A stretch of 33,836 bases of DNA from Porphyromonadaceae bacterium (GCA_021199145.1 JAJQIP010000149.1:1-33836); one strand, 5' to 3'. Shown: positions 1 through 9,507, counted from the stretch's first letter. Numbers and translations: made by a program. The notes: generated by a model not told the origin, from the sequence alone.

Positions 1-765
1 GTAGGAAGTATAATTCTTGATTTTATGCGAGAAAATAATCTCTCCACTGAGAATGTTCATATTTTTGAGGAAGAGTGTACCCAATCAGCCATTTCTTTGG
101 CTTTTCTGAATGAGCAAAATGACGCCCAATATGCCTTTTACAGTCGATTTCCTGAGAAGAGGCTCAGTTGTGAATGGCCTGTTGTCGAAGCAGATGATCT
201 CCTTATTTTTGGCTCTTTCTATGCCGTGGACCCTCTCTTACGAGACAAAATACGGGAGTTTGTCACTTACGCTAAGGCGCAAAAGGCCATTATTTACTAT
301 GATGTGAATTTCAGAAAGTCACATGCTCATGAGATAGACCAAATTATGCCTGCATTCATCGAAAATATCGGTTATGCGGATATTGTACGAGGGTCGGCCG
401 AGGATTTTGAAATTCTATTGCAGGAGCGTGTTGCAGAAAGAGTTTACCGTGATTATTTTTCGTCCGGTTTACACAATTTTATATATACGGATGGTGGAAA
501 TGGGGTCGATTTTTTCTCCCCTTCGGGATATCACCATATAGATACTCCTTCGATAAAAACGGTCAGTACAATCGGAGCAGGAGACAGTTTCAATGCGGGA
601 ATCCTTTTCGGGTTATGGCAAAAGGATATCAGGAAAGAAGAGATATCGGCTCTTTCGCTTAACGGTTGGGAAGAGATAATAAAATACGGAATCTCTTTTT
701 CTGCAGAGGTTTGTCAATCTTATGACAATTACATATCCCTGGAGTTTGCCGCACAGTATAGATAG
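1..765 (+). CDS. PfkB-family carbohydrate kinase, 5'-truncated by window edge
   Basis: This is the 3' part of a ribokinase/fructokinase-type sugar kinase that phosphorylates a sugar or nucleoside with ATP in the cytoplasm. The frame is open from base 1 and an ATG at 25 lies inside the conserved fold, so I treat the gene as entering from the left rather than starting at 25. The diagnostic feature is the second PfkB signature near the C-terminus, TIGAGDSFNAG, which holds the anion-hole GAGD and the catalytic Asp. A segment reading YYDVNFR resembles the usual DxNxR stretch of the family. The sugar specificity cannot be read from the sequence. The stop is TAG and a 160-base gap separates it from the helicase gene. 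Confidence 0.85.
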   Translation, partial: VGSIILDFMRENNLSTENVHIFEEECTQSAISLAFLNEQNDAQYAFYSRFPEKRLSCEWPVVEADDLLIFGSFYAVDPLLRDKIREFVTYAKAQKAIIYYDVNFRKSHAHEIDQIMPAFIENIGYADIVRGSAEDFEILLQERVAERVYRDYFSSGLHNFIYTDGGNGVDFFSPSGYHHIDTPSIKTVSTIGAGDSFNAGILFGLWQKDIRKEEISALSLNGWEEIIKYGISFSAEVCQSYDNYISLEFAAQYR

Positions 766-821
766 GGAACCGCCTTTTGAAAGTTTTTCTATCGGATAAG
801 CTAAATGCCAAATTAATCATT

Positions 822-829
822 TATCTTTG
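822..829 (+). promoter_or_regulatory. Bacteroides-type -7 box upstream of DEAD-box helicase gene
   Basis: TATCTTTG matches the Bacteroidota -7 consensus TAnnTTTG and lies about 96 bases before the helicase ATG. I see no clear TTTG -33 element at the expected spacing. The long leader would suit a cold-responsive helicase gene, but that is inference. Confidence 0.6.
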
Positions 830-925
830 CCCGCAAATTTTTGTTTTCGGCGGTTACTCCTTGATTTTTTACCTCAATCAGTCGTTTGTCGAGACACGTA
901 GATAATCCATTAATACAGAAATATT

Positions 926-2707
926 ATGAAGACTTTCGAAGAGTTAGGCGTATGTCCCGAAATTCTCAAAGCCATTACTGAACTTGGGTATGCACAACCT
1001 ATGCCTGTACAGGAAGAGGTAATTCCCCTGTTGCTTCACGAAAAGACAGATATAGTCGCCCTTGCTCAAACGGGAACCGGGAAAACGGCCGCTTTTGGAA
1101 TTCCAGTCATACAGAAAACGGACCTCTCTTCCAATTGTACTCAGACACTTATCCTTAGTCCTACACGGGAATTGTGCTTGCAAATAGCTGGTGATATCAA
1201 CGATTATTCCGCTTATGTGGACCAGTTGAAGGTGCTTCCCGTATATGGGGGATCGAGTATTGAGAGCCAGATACGTGCCTTAAAAAAGGGGGTACACATC
1301 ATCGTGGCGACCCCTGGACGTCTCATCGATTTGATTAATCGGCATATGGTCCAATTGGATAATGTCCATACCGTGATTATGGATGAGGCTGATGAGATGT
1401 TGGATATGGGATTTACAGACAGCATCAACGAGATTCTTTCGAAAGTTCCCGAAGAACGGAATATGTTGCTCTTTTCGGCAACCATGCCCGCCGATATTTC
1501 CCGTATTGCCCAAAAGTATATGCATTCACCGAGGGAAATTGTTATCGGGACGAAGAATGAAGGAGCCAAGAATGTGAAGCATGTTTATTATTTAGTGCAT
1601 GCTAAAGACAAATATTCTGCTTTGAAGCGCATTGCCGACTACTACCCCAACATATATGGAATCATTTTCTGCCGTACTCGTCTGGAAACGCAGGAAATTG
1701 CTGATGCCTTGATTAAGGATGGATATAACGCTGATTCCTTGCATGGAGACCTTTCGCAACAACAGCGGGATGCGGTCATGCAAAAATTCCGTCTACGTAA
1801 TCTGCAATTGTTGGTAGCCACTGATGTCGCTGCCAGAGGACTTGATGTGGATGACCTTACGCATGTTATCAATTACGGATTGCCGGAAGATTTAGAGACA
1901 TATACCCACCGAAGTGGCCGTACGGGTCGTGCTGGGAAGACGGGAACGTCAATTGCCATTATCCATATCAAGGAAAAGCGGAGGATGCGTGATATTGAAC
2001 GGATGATTGGTAAGAAGTTTGAAAAGGGGACGATTCCTACGGGAAAGCAGATTTGTGAGAAACAACTTTATAATCTTATCGACCGCATCGAAAAAGTTAA
2101 AGTCAATGAAGATGAAATCGCCGCTTATTTGCCGATCACGTTAAAGAGACTCTCTTGGCTTTCAACTGAAGATTTGGTGAAACGGGTCGTTTCGCTTGAA
2201 TTCAACCGTCTGCTCGATTATTATGCTGATGCTACTGAACTTGATGTTCCTTCTGAAAATGCTTCTTGGGAAAAAGGAGAGAAAGAGGGTACCCGGACAA
2301 GAAGGAGGGAGCATTCATCGGAATTCTCCTCTTTACGGATTAATTTGGGCAAGGCCGACGGGTTTTATCCGAATACTTTGATTGATTTGATAAATAAAAA
2401 TATACCTGGACGGATTGTTATCGGAAAGATAGATATTTTCCCTGAATCTTCTCGATTTGAAGTTGAAGAGACAGAATCCCACCGTGTCATAGCGATGCTC
2501 CGGAATCTCAATTTTTTCGGGAAGCAGATACAGGTCGGACCAGACGAAGGAAGAGGGAGAAATACACATTTTGAGGGCGAAAAACGGCAGAATCGTCATC
2601 AAAGAGAGGAATACAATTCCTCGAAGCCAAGGTATAAGGAGTACTCGTTTGACGAACGAAAGAGAAAAGGCAAAGGAGGCTCTGGAAGGAAACCGTATAA
2701 AAACTAG
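926..2707 (+). CDS. DEAD-box ATP-dependent RNA helicase (DeaD/CsdA-like)
   Basis: ATP-dependent RNA helicase that unwinds short RNA duplexes; relatives act in ribosome assembly and mRNA turnover, especially in the cold. All core motifs are visible: motif I AQTGTGKT (47-54), PTREL (Ia), TPGR (Ib), DEAD (153-156), SAT (184-186), and HRSGRTGR (motif VI, 328-335). Downstream of the two RecA-like domains is a DbpA/CsdA-type RNA-binding domain (about 468-540), then a basic, Arg/Lys/Gly-rich tail to residue 593. At 593 residues it is longer than the minimal RhlE type, which favours the DeaD/CsdA class. The gene appears monocistronic, with a promoter-like box upstream and another before the next gene. 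Confidence 0.93.
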   Translation: MKTFEELGVCPEILKAITELGYAQPMPVQEEVIPLLLHEKTDIVALAQTGTGKTAAFGIPVIQKTDLSSNCTQTLILSPTRELCLQIAGDINDYSAYVDQLKVLPVYGGSSIESQIRALKKGVHIIVATPGRLIDLINRHMVQLDNVHTVIMDEADEMLDMGFTDSINEILSKVPEERNMLLFSATMPADISRIAQKYMHSPREIVIGTKNEGAKNVKHVYYLVHAKDKYSALKRIADYYPNIYGIIFCRTRLETQEIADALIKDGYNADSLHGDLSQQQRDAVMQKFRLRNLQLLVATDVAARGLDVDDLTHVINYGLPEDLETYTHRSGRTGRAGKTGTSIAIIHIKEKRRMRDIERMIGKKFEKGTIPTGKQICEKQLYNLIDRIEKVKVNEDEIAAYLPITLKRLSWLSTEDLVKRVVSLEFNRLLDYYADATELDVPSENASWEKGEKEGTRTRRREHSSEFSSLRINLGKADGFYPNTLIDLINKNIPGRIVIGKIDIFPESSRFEVEETESHRVIAMLRNLNFFGKQIQVGPDEGRGRNTHFEGEKRQNRHQREEYNSSKPRYKEYSFDERKRKGKGGSGRKPYKN

Positions 2708-2737
2708 AGGATGCTTGTAACGGCTTGAAATATTTTG

Positions 2738-2745
2738 TACTTTTG
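2738..2745 (+). promoter_or_regulatory. Bacteroides-type promoter for the GH3-family gene
   Basis: TACTTTTG fits the TAnnTTTG -7 consensus. A CTTG at 2714-2717 lies 20 bases upstream as a partial -33 element. The box is 20 bases before the ATG at 2766, so the leader would be short. Confidence 0.6.
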
Positions 2746-2765
2746 TTTCAACTAAATGAAAGTAC

Positions 2766-4274
2766 ATGCGTTTGACTCCGATTTTCAATTTGTATTTTGG
2801 TCACCGGCAACATCTCCATGTGCAATATGCTACGCAGGGGGATGACATACAAAAAGAGCAATTGCGCTATTTGTTGGAGACAGCACAAAATACGGAAATT
2901 GGGAGACTTTATGGCTTTCATGAGATAAAAACCTACGATGATTTTACCAATCGGGTACCTGTTATTGATTATGAAGGATTGAAACCCTATGTAGACCGTA
3001 TGCTACGGGGTGAAAACAGACTGATATGGCCCTCGAAAATAAAATGGTTTGCCAAATCTTCCGGGACAACTAACGACAAGAGCAAGTTTATCCCCGTTAG
3101 TGATGAATGTTTGAAGAAGTGTCATTACCAAGGTGGTTTTGATGTTGTAGCGACCTATTTCCGCAATTATCCGCACAATAAATTTTTTGGAGGGAAAAGT
3201 CTTGTCTTGGGAGGTAGCCATGCCATTAACCCCCTTTCCCGTGGAATTTCCTGCGGCGATTTGTCCGCCATCTTGTTGCAGAATAGCAGTATGTTGGTAA
3301 ATATGCTGCGGGTTCCTCCCTTGAGAATTGCTATCATGGACGAATGGGAGGCGAAGATAAAGGCAATTGTCAAGGATACCATTCATCGCAATGTCGTGAG
3401 TTTGTCGGGTGTCCCGTCGTGGATGATGACGCTTATCAAGCAAATTTTACAGGAAAGCGGTGCACAGAATTTGTGTGAGGTGTGGCCCAATCTTGAGGCC
3501 TTTTTCCATGGGGGAATCAGTTTTGACCCTTATCGGCAATATTACAAGGAATTGATACCTTCGGAAAAGATGCATTATGTCGAGATTTATAATGCTTCAG
3601 AAGGATTTTTCGGAATGCAGGATGATCCGTCCAAATCTGATTTGTTGCTCATGCTCGATTTGGGTGTATTTTTCGAATTCATGCCCTTAAGTGAATTGGA
3701 TAAGGATAATCCGGAATTGCTTCCTTTGTGGGAAATTAAGGCTGGTGAAAATTATGCGTTAGTTCTGTCATCGACCAATGGCCTTTGGCGTTACCTTATA
3801 GGCGACACAGTGAAAATAACCTCGACATCGCCGGTGAAATTTACGATTTCCGGTCGGACGAAGCACTTTATCAACGCTTTTGGAGAGGAGTTGATGGTTG
3901 CGAATGCTGAGAAGGGAATTTCTAAGGCATGTGAAGCGACGGGGAGTGAAGTTATCAATTATAGTGTCGCTCCTATTTTCATGTCGGACAAACGACGTGG
4001 ATGCCACCAATGGCTTATTGAATTCGAAAAAATGCCGGCTAATCTCGATGTTTTTGCGGACATTCTTGATAAAGCTTTACAGGAGGTCAATTCGGATTAT
4101 GAGGCGAAACGCTATAAGGGGATTTTCCTCGACCGTCTTGAGGTTATTGTGGCAAAACCCCATCTTTTCGATGATTGGTTACGTGAAAAGGGGAAATTGG
4201 GTGGTCAACACAAGATTCCCCGTTTGAGTAACGACCGTATTCTCATGGAAGAATTGTTGAAAATGAATAAATAA
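2766..4274 (+). CDS. GH3 auxin-responsive-promoter family protein (acyl-adenylating ligase fold)
   Basis: 502-residue member of the GH3 family, relatives of plant enzymes that adenylate a carboxylic acid and join it to an amino acid. Visible support: a P-loop-like ATP motif KSSGTTNDKSKF near residues 95-106, the central segment YNASEGFFGMQDD that lines the ATP/acid pocket, and ISGRTKHFINAFGEEL in the C-terminal domain. Length is close to bacterial GH3 proteins. Bacteroidota carry such genes commonly, but the substrate of the bacterial proteins is generally not established and I do not infer one. It has its own promoter-like box and is followed after 19 bases by metG, so the two may be co-transcribed. 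Confidence 0.85.
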   Translation: MRLTPIFNLYFGHRQHLHVQYATQGDDIQKEQLRYLLETAQNTEIGRLYGFHEIKTYDDFTNRVPVIDYEGLKPYVDRMLRGENRLIWPSKIKWFAKSSGTTNDKSKFIPVSDECLKKCHYQGGFDVVATYFRNYPHNKFFGGKSLVLGGSHAINPLSRGISCGDLSAILLQNSSMLVNMLRVPPLRIAIMDEWEAKIKAIVKDTIHRNVVSLSGVPSWMMTLIKQILQESGAQNLCEVWPNLEAFFHGGISFDPYRQYYKELIPSEKMHYVEIYNASEGFFGMQDDPSKSDLLLMLDLGVFFEFMPLSELDKDNPELLPLWEIKAGENYALVLSSTNGLWRYLIGDTVKITSTSPVKFTISGRTKHFINAFGEELMVANAEKGISKACEATGSEVINYSVAPIFMSDKRRGCHQWLIEFEKMPANLDVFADILDKALQEVNSDYEAKRYKGIFLDRLEVIVAKPHLFDDWLREKGKLGGQHKIPRLSNDRILMEELLKMNK

Positions 4275-4293
4275 TTAACCATCACCTTTTCTT

Positions 4294-6333
4294 ATGGAAA
4301 AAAAATTCAAACGGATACTTGTCACGACGGCTCTTCCTTATGCGAATGGACCCGTGCATATTGGACATTTGGCAGGGGTATATGTGCCTGCCGATATTTA
4401 TACCCGTTATCAACGTCTCAAGGGGCGTGATGTCATCTTTATCGGAGGTTCGGACGAACATGGTGTGCCCATTACTTTGAAAGCCAGAAAAGAGGGAGTC
4501 TCTCCACAAGATATTGTCGACCGCTATCATGCGCTTATCAAGGACTCCTTTGAGGAATTTGGCATCTCGTTCGATATATATTCCCGTACGACCTCTAAAA
4601 TACATGAGGAGTTGGCCTCGAATTTCTTTCGCACGCTTTATGACAAGGGCGTGTTTATCGAGAAAGAGAGTGAACAGTACTATGACGAAGAGGCCCAACA
4701 ATTCCTTGCTGACCGTTATATTACCGGCACATGTCCGCACTGTGGCAACGAACATGCTTACGGAGACCAATGTGAAGCATGCGGCATTTCCCTGAATGCT
4801 ACCGATCTTATCAATCCCAAGTCGGCCATTAGCGGTAGTACACCCGTCATGAAAAAGACAAAACACTGGTATTTGCCGCTTGACCGGTATGAAGAATTTT
4901 TGCGTCAATGGATTCTCAAGGAACATACGGAGTGGAAACCGAATGTGTATGGTCAATGTAAATCGTGGCTCGATATGGGGCTGCAACCCCGTGCCGTGAG
5001 TCGTGATCTTGATTGGGGTATTCCTGTCCCTGTTGAGGGGGCCAAAGGAAAAGTCCTCTATGTCTGGTTTGATGCTCCTATCGGTTATATCTCCAATACG
5101 AAAGAATTGTTGCCCGATACATGGGAGCGTTATTGGAAAGACCCCGAGACAAAACTTGTCCACTTCATCGGTAAAGATAATATCGTCTTCCACTGTATTG
5201 TGTTCCCTATCATGTTGAAGGCGGAAGGGAGTTATATCTTACCTGAAAACGTTCCGGCCAATGAGTTTCTCAATCTGGAGGGGAATAAAATATCAACCTC
5301 ACGCAATTGGGCTGTGTGGTTGCACGAATATCTCAAAGAGTTCCCGGGCAAACAGGATGTGTTGCGCTACGCCCTTACGGCGAATGCCCCTGAAACGAAA
5401 GATAACGATTTCACTTGGAAAGACTTTCAAGCACGTAACAACAATGAATTAGTAGCGATTCTTGGCAATTTCATCAACCGTTCCTTGGTGCTTACCCATA
5501 AATATTTCGATGGAAAGGTGCCCGTTTGTGGAGAGTTGACGGATTATGATAAAGAGACCTTGCGGGAATTTTCCGATATTAAAACCCGTCTTGAGAATAA
5601 TATCGAGAATTATCGTTTCCGTGATGCCTTGAAAGAGGCGATGAATCTTGCCCGTATCGGGAATAAGTATCTTGCAGATACGGAACCGTGGAAATTAGTG
5701 AAGAAAGATATTTCCCGTGTAGCGACTATTCTTAATTTCGCTTTACAAATTTCAGCGAATTTGGCGATTGCCTTTGAACCGTTCCTTCCTTTTGCGGCTC
5801 AAAAAATACGGAAAATGTTGGGTATGGGTACTCCCGAATGGAATCAGTTGGGAAGGGTTGATATCCTCGCTCCTCATGCGTGTCTGGCCCAGCCTGAACT
5901 TCTTTTTGAGAAAATCGGTGATGACCTTATAGCGGCTCAGATACAAAAATTGAACGATACGAAGGTGGCCAATGAGAAGGCCAATTATACACCAGAACCG
6001 ATTGCGCCGACGATTGAATACGATGACTTTGGAAAACTTGATATTCGGGTGGGGAAAGTTCTGGAATGCAAGAAATTGCCCAAAGCGGATAAATTGTTGC
6101 AATTCAAAATTGACGACGGATTAGGCGGACGTACGATTGTTTCGGGAATTGCCAAACAATATCGACCGGAAGATTTGGTGGGAAAGCAAGTATGTTTTGT
6201 CGCTAATTTGGCCCCTCGCCGTCTGAAGGGAGTTGAATCACAGGGAATGATACTTTCGGCCGAGGATGCCGATGGCCGTGTGGTTGTGATTACCCCTCAA
6301 CAGGATGTTACCCCCGGCTCTTGTGTAAAATAA
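4294..6333 (+). CDS. metG: Methionyl-tRNA synthetase with C-terminal tRNA-binding domain
   Basis: Charges tRNA-Met with methionine in the cytoplasm. The class I HIGH motif is HIGH at 22-25, following LPYANGPV. The KMSKS loop is the variant KISTS (332-336), as in other Bacteroidota MetRS. The zinc knuckle in the CP insertion is visible as CPHCG and CEACG. The last ~105 residues (from about 575) form an EMAP-II/CsaA-like tRNA-binding domain, with DIRVGKVLECKKLPKADKLL, which serves dimerisation and tRNA binding. At 679 residues it matches the E. coli type. The ATG at 4294 is the first codon able to include the whole Rossmann fold. It follows the GH3 gene by 19 bases. Confidence 0.97.
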   Translation: MEKKFKRILVTTALPYANGPVHIGHLAGVYVPADIYTRYQRLKGRDVIFIGGSDEHGVPITLKARKEGVSPQDIVDRYHALIKDSFEEFGISFDIYSRTTSKIHEELASNFFRTLYDKGVFIEKESEQYYDEEAQQFLADRYITGTCPHCGNEHAYGDQCEACGISLNATDLINPKSAISGSTPVMKKTKHWYLPLDRYEEFLRQWILKEHTEWKPNVYGQCKSWLDMGLQPRAVSRDLDWGIPVPVEGAKGKVLYVWFDAPIGYISNTKELLPDTWERYWKDPETKLVHFIGKDNIVFHCIVFPIMLKAEGSYILPENVPANEFLNLEGNKISTSRNWAVWLHEYLKEFPGKQDVLRYALTANAPETKDNDFTWKDFQARNNNELVAILGNFINRSLVLTHKYFDGKVPVCGELTDYDKETLREFSDIKTRLENNIENYRFRDALKEAMNLARIGNKYLADTEPWKLVKKDISRVATILNFALQISANLAIAFEPFLPFAAQKIRKMLGMGTPEWNQLGRVDILAPHACLAQPELLFEKIGDDLIAAQIQKLNDTKVANEKANYTPEPIAPTIEYDDFGKLDIRVGKVLECKKLPKADKLLQFKIDDGLGGRTIVSGIAKQYRPEDLVGKQVCFVANLAPRRLKGVESQGMILSAEDADGRVVVITPQQDVTPGSCVK

Positions 6334-6390
6334 CAGGAGTTATCCATAGCCTCCACGTCCCTTGGGTACTGTTTTACGACTTATCTGTAT

Positions 6391-7140
6391 ATGAAAGCCC
6401 CCACTTTTTCGATTATCACCATTACATTTAATGCGGCATCGACGCTTGAATCGACCTTGCAATCGGTTGCGGCCCAGCAGGAAACCGATTATGAATATCT
6501 TCTTGTCGATGGTGCATCGTCGGATGGAACGGTGGCTTTGGCCCGACAATACGATTGCGTGACCTCTATTGTCAGTGAACCGGACCAGGGACTCTATGAT
6601 GCTATGAATAAGGGAATTCAGAGAGCGAAAGGGGAGTATCTCCTTTTTCTCAATGCTGGGGATTCTTTATATGCTCCGGACACTTTGAAAAACATAAGCG
6701 GTTTTATCGAAAAATATCGGCCTGATATTCTTTATGGTGAGACGGCTATCGTTGATAGTAGTCGTCATTTTGTTAGCATGCGCCGTTTGAAGGCTCCGGA
6801 AAAACTTACCTGGAAAAGTTTCAGAATGGGGATGTTGGTTTGTCATCAAGCGTTTATTGCCCGTAGGGAGTTAGTGCCGATGTACGATCTTTCTTATCGT
6901 TTTTCAGCTGATTTTGATTGGTGCATTCGGTGTTTGAAAAAAGCGCATAGTGTTGTCAATACCCATCTCACACTTGTCAATTATCTCAATGAAGGGGTAA
7001 CCACTCGTCATCGAAATGCCTCTCTCAAAGAGCGTTATCGTATTATGGTCAAGTATTACGGGGTCATTCCCGTTTTATTGTTACACCTTTGGTTTGCCCT
7101 CCGGTATTATGCGGCCCGTCTTCTGGGGCGGCAACTCTAA
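6391..7140 (+). CDS. Family 2 glycosyltransferase (GT-A fold)
   Basis: A 249-residue GT2 protein that transfers a sugar from a nucleotide-sugar donor, likely in synthesis of a surface glycan. The N-terminal beta strand FSIITITFNAA, the DGASSDGT loop that binds UDP, SEPDQGLYDAMNKG, and the NAGD metal-site segment are all typical. It has no obvious membrane-spanning tail of the processive type; the C-terminus is moderately hydrophobic and basic and may associate with the membrane. It follows metG by 57 bases with no glycan locus around it, so its acceptor is unknown. It converges on the dehydrogenase gene. Confidence 0.88.
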   Translation: MKAPTFSIITITFNAASTLESTLQSVAAQQETDYEYLLVDGASSDGTVALARQYDCVTSIVSEPDQGLYDAMNKGIQRAKGEYLLFLNAGDSLYAPDTLKNISGFIEKYRPDILYGETAIVDSSRHFVSMRRLKAPEKLTWKSFRMGMLVCHQAFIARRELVPMYDLSYRFSADFDWCIRCLKKAHSVVNTHLTLVNYLNEGVTTRHRNASLKERYRIMVKYYGVIPVLLLHLWFALRYYAARLLGRQL

Positions 7141-7180
7141 GCGATGTTGCGGAACGAGGATAAAATGATTCTTTAGGAAA

Positions 7181-8149
7181 TTATAGTTGGTTGACTTTGT
7201 CAACAGGTCCACCTTCGAAGAAGTTGATGATATTGCGGGAAACATGTGCGGCCATTTCGTGACGTATTTCTACCGTTTGCGTGCCTATGTGGGGAGTCAT
7301 GACCACGTTATCAAGCGAAAGGAGTTCGGGAATAGGGTAATTACAGTTTTCGAAGACATCCAGTCCGGCTGCCCAGATTTCCCCTTGTCGCAATGCTTTG
7401 GCCAAAGCCTCTTCATCGACCAAAGGCCCTCGTGCGGTATTGAGGAGTATAGCGGTTGATTTCATTTTTTTCAAGGCCTGTTCATCGATAATATGATGTG
7501 TCTCCTCGTTATATGGGGCATTGAGCGATACGACATCCGCCGTACGTAACAATTCATCCAAAGACAAGTAGGTCGCTTTGTATTCTTGTTCAACCGACTT
7601 TTCCAGTTGGTGCCGATTGTGGTAGACGATTTTCATGCCTGCAGCCAGTGCCCGACGGGCCAAGGCACGACCGATACGTCCCATTCCGATAATCCCCAAT
7701 GTCGCTCCGTAAATTGAATGTCCGAGATTGGTTAGGAGAGCTACTTTTATAGAGCCTGGAATACGTATGCGTCGGTCAAGTTCGGATATGCGCCGGCTGA
7801 CGGCTAACAGTAATCCCATGGCTTGGTCGGCAGTGGGTTCAGTTACAGGACCTGGCGTATTGGTGACTTGGATTCCCTTGCTCGTAGCATAGGGAATATC
7901 GATGTTGTCGTATCCGACGGCGTAGTTCGATATGATTTTCAGTTTCGACGCGGCATCCATGAGCCTTTTATCCACGGGAAAATCATACATAGATTGTAAG
8001 GCATCGTACTCGGCAATCCTATCGAGTACCTCTTCGTAAGAAAAACTCTCTACTCCGTCGGGAGGGAAGGTCACATCATATTTCCGAATCAATTCGGCAT
8101 ATCCTTCCCGCCACATATTGTAAGTAACCAAGACTTTCTTTTTCTCCAT
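7181..8149 (-). CDS. D-isomer-specific 2-hydroxyacid dehydrogenase
   Basis: NAD(P)-dependent oxidoreductase of the D-2-hydroxyacid dehydrogenase family (phosphoglycerate dehydrogenase, glyoxylate/hydroxypyruvate reductase). The dinucleotide fold has GMGRIG, and the catalytic Arg (NTARGP), Glu (FENC) and His (TPHIGT) are all present. After the second beta strand the sequence is YHNR rather than a strand ending in Asp, which favours NADP(H) and a reductase role; that is inference. There is no C-terminal ACT domain, so at 322 residues it is not a full-length SerA of the regulated type. It is transcribed away from the SpmA/SpmB gene. Confidence 0.9.
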   Translation of the reverse strand: MEKKKVLVTYNMWREGYAELIRKYDVTFPPDGVESFSYEEVLDRIAEYDALQSMYDFPVDKRLMDAASKLKIISNYAVGYDNIDIPYATSKGIQVTNTPGPVTEPTADQAMGLLLAVSRRISELDRRIRIPGSIKVALLTNLGHSIYGATLGIIGMGRIGRALARRALAAGMKIVYHNRHQLEKSVEQEYKATYLSLDELLRTADVVSLNAPYNEETHHIIDEQALKKMKSTAILLNTARGPLVDEEALAKALRQGEIWAAGLDVFENCNYPIPELLSLDNVVMTPHIGTQTVEIRHEMAAHVSRNIINFFEGGPVDKVNQL

Positions 8150-8166
8150 GGATATAGATTTAATTA

Positions 8167-8174
8167 CAAAAATA
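8167..8174 (-). promoter_or_regulatory. -7 box for the 2-hydroxyacid dehydrogenase gene
   Basis: Read on the minus strand this is TATTTTTG, fitting TAnnTTTG, 17 bases before the ATG at 8149. No good -33 box is visible. Confidence 0.45.
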
Positions 8175-8248
8175 AGAAAATTTTAGCCCGAAAGGAACTG
8201 ATGTTTCATTTTAGCGGTCAGAAACGAAACGGAAATAAGTAAATAGTT

Positions 8249-8256
8249 TACTTTTG
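8249..8256 (+). promoter_or_regulatory. -7 box for the SpmA/SpmB fusion gene
   Basis: TACTTTTG matches TAnnTTTG, 21 bases before the ATG at 8278. Together with the minus-strand box it makes the 128-base gap a divergent promoter region. Confidence 0.6.
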
Positions 8257-8277
8257 TAGAGATTATCGGTTTGCGCA

Positions 8278-9507
8278 ATGATTCTCAACTATATTTGGAT
8301 ATTCTTTTTTGTCGTGGCTTTTGTGGTCGCCGTGGTACAGACCTTTTTAGACCATCTCGGAGTATGGTCTGAAATCATGAATGCAACCTTTTCTTCGGCC
8401 AAGACAGCCTTTGAAATCTCTTTGGGCTTAACCGGTGTCCTCTCTTTGTGGATGGGATTGATGAAAATCGGTGAACGTGGTGGCGTTATTGCCACCTTTT
8501 CCCGTTGGATAAGTCCCCTTTTTGTACGCCTATTTCCTGACCTGCCCAAAAATCATCCAGTTTTCGGTTCTATTTTTATGAACATTTCAGCCAATATGTT
8601 AGGGCTCGATAATGTGGCTACACCGTTGGGATTAAAGGCCATGAAGGAGATGCAGGAACTGAATCCGAAGAAAGACACAGCCAGTAATCCCATGATTATG
8701 TTTTTGGTGTTGAATACCACAGGACTGACACTTGTACCTCTGGGGGTCATGGTATATCGGGCTCAAATGGGAGCGGCAAACCCCTCGGAAATTTTTCTCC
8801 CTATACTTATCGCGACTTATTGCTCAACCCTTGTTGGTCTTATAGCGGTGTGTATAAAACAGCATATTTCTCTTTTCGACCGGGTGATACTTGGCACTAT
8901 CGGAGGGTTGACCCTTTTCATTGGAGGAGTCCTGCTCTTTTTTGCTCGGTTGTCTACCGAACAGGTTTCCCTTTATTCGAGTTTTGCCGCTAATGGATTG
9001 CTATTTACCCTTATTATTGTTTTCCTTTTAGCGGGTATATATCGAAAAATCAATGTCTATGAGGCCTTTATCGAGGGGGCAAAGGAGGGCTTTAAGACAG
9101 CGGTCACCATTATTCCCTATCTTGTTGCCATTCTTGTCGCCATTGCTGTGTTCCGGGCGTCGGAAGCGATGGATTTTCTTATTGCGGGGATTACCCGATG
9201 CGTTGATGCGTTGGGGATCAATTCCGACTTTGTAGGTGCCTTGCCCACGGCTCTCATGAAACCGTTGAGTGGTAGTGGGGCACGAGGAATGATGGTGGAT
9301 GCCATGTCTACTTATGGAGTTGATTCCTTTGTGGGGAAGCTTGCCTCAACCATACAAGGTTCGACAGATACTACATTTTACATTCTTTCCGTTTATTTCG
9401 GTAGTGTGGGAATCCGCAAGACCCGTTACGCTGCAGGATACGGTTTATTAGCCGATTTTGTCGGCATTGTGGCGGCTATCGGTGTTGCCTACCTCTTTTT
9501 CCATTGA
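8278..9507 (+). CDS. Nucleoside-recognition (Gate) domain membrane protein, SpmA-SpmB fusion
   Basis: 409-residue polytopic membrane protein with two Gate-type domains in one chain. The N-terminal half resembles SpmA, with the segment NMLGLDNVATPLGLKAM and a following PxxMxxFLVLNTTGLTLVP-like stretch. The C-terminal half resembles SpmB, with a region reading LPTALMKPLSGSGARGMM. In Bacillus the two halves are separate spore maturation genes; in Bacteroidota, which do not form spores, the fused version is common and its transport or other role is not known. Hydrophobic segments alternate over most of the length. It has its own promoter-like box and stands alone. Confidence 0.88.
   Translation: MILNYIWIFFFVVAFVVAVVQTFLDHLGVWSEIMNATFSSAKTAFEISLGLTGVLSLWMGLMKIGERGGVIATFSRWISPLFVRLFPDLPKNHPVFGSIFMNISANMLGLDNVATPLGLKAMKEMQELNPKKDTASNPMIMFLVLNTTGLTLVPLGVMVYRAQMGAANPSEIFLPILIATYCSTLVGLIAVCIKQHISLFDRVILGTIGGLTLFIGGVLLFFARLSTEQVSLYSSFAANGLLFTLIIVFLLAGIYRKINVYEAFIEGAKEGFKTAVTIIPYLVAILVAIAVFRASEAMDFLIAGITRCVDALGINSDFVGALPTALMKPLSGSGARGMMVDAMSTYGVDSFVGKLASTIQGSTDTTFYILSVYFGSVGIRKTRYAAGYGLLADFVGIVAAIGVAYLFFH

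Noticed and set aside
4282..5193. 303-residue minus-strand frame
   Set aside because: Antisense shadow of metG, whose motifs are unambiguous.
5287..5301. KISTS in place of KMSKS in MetRS as a defect
   Set aside because: This variant is usual in Bacteroidota MetRS; the rest of the enzyme is intact.
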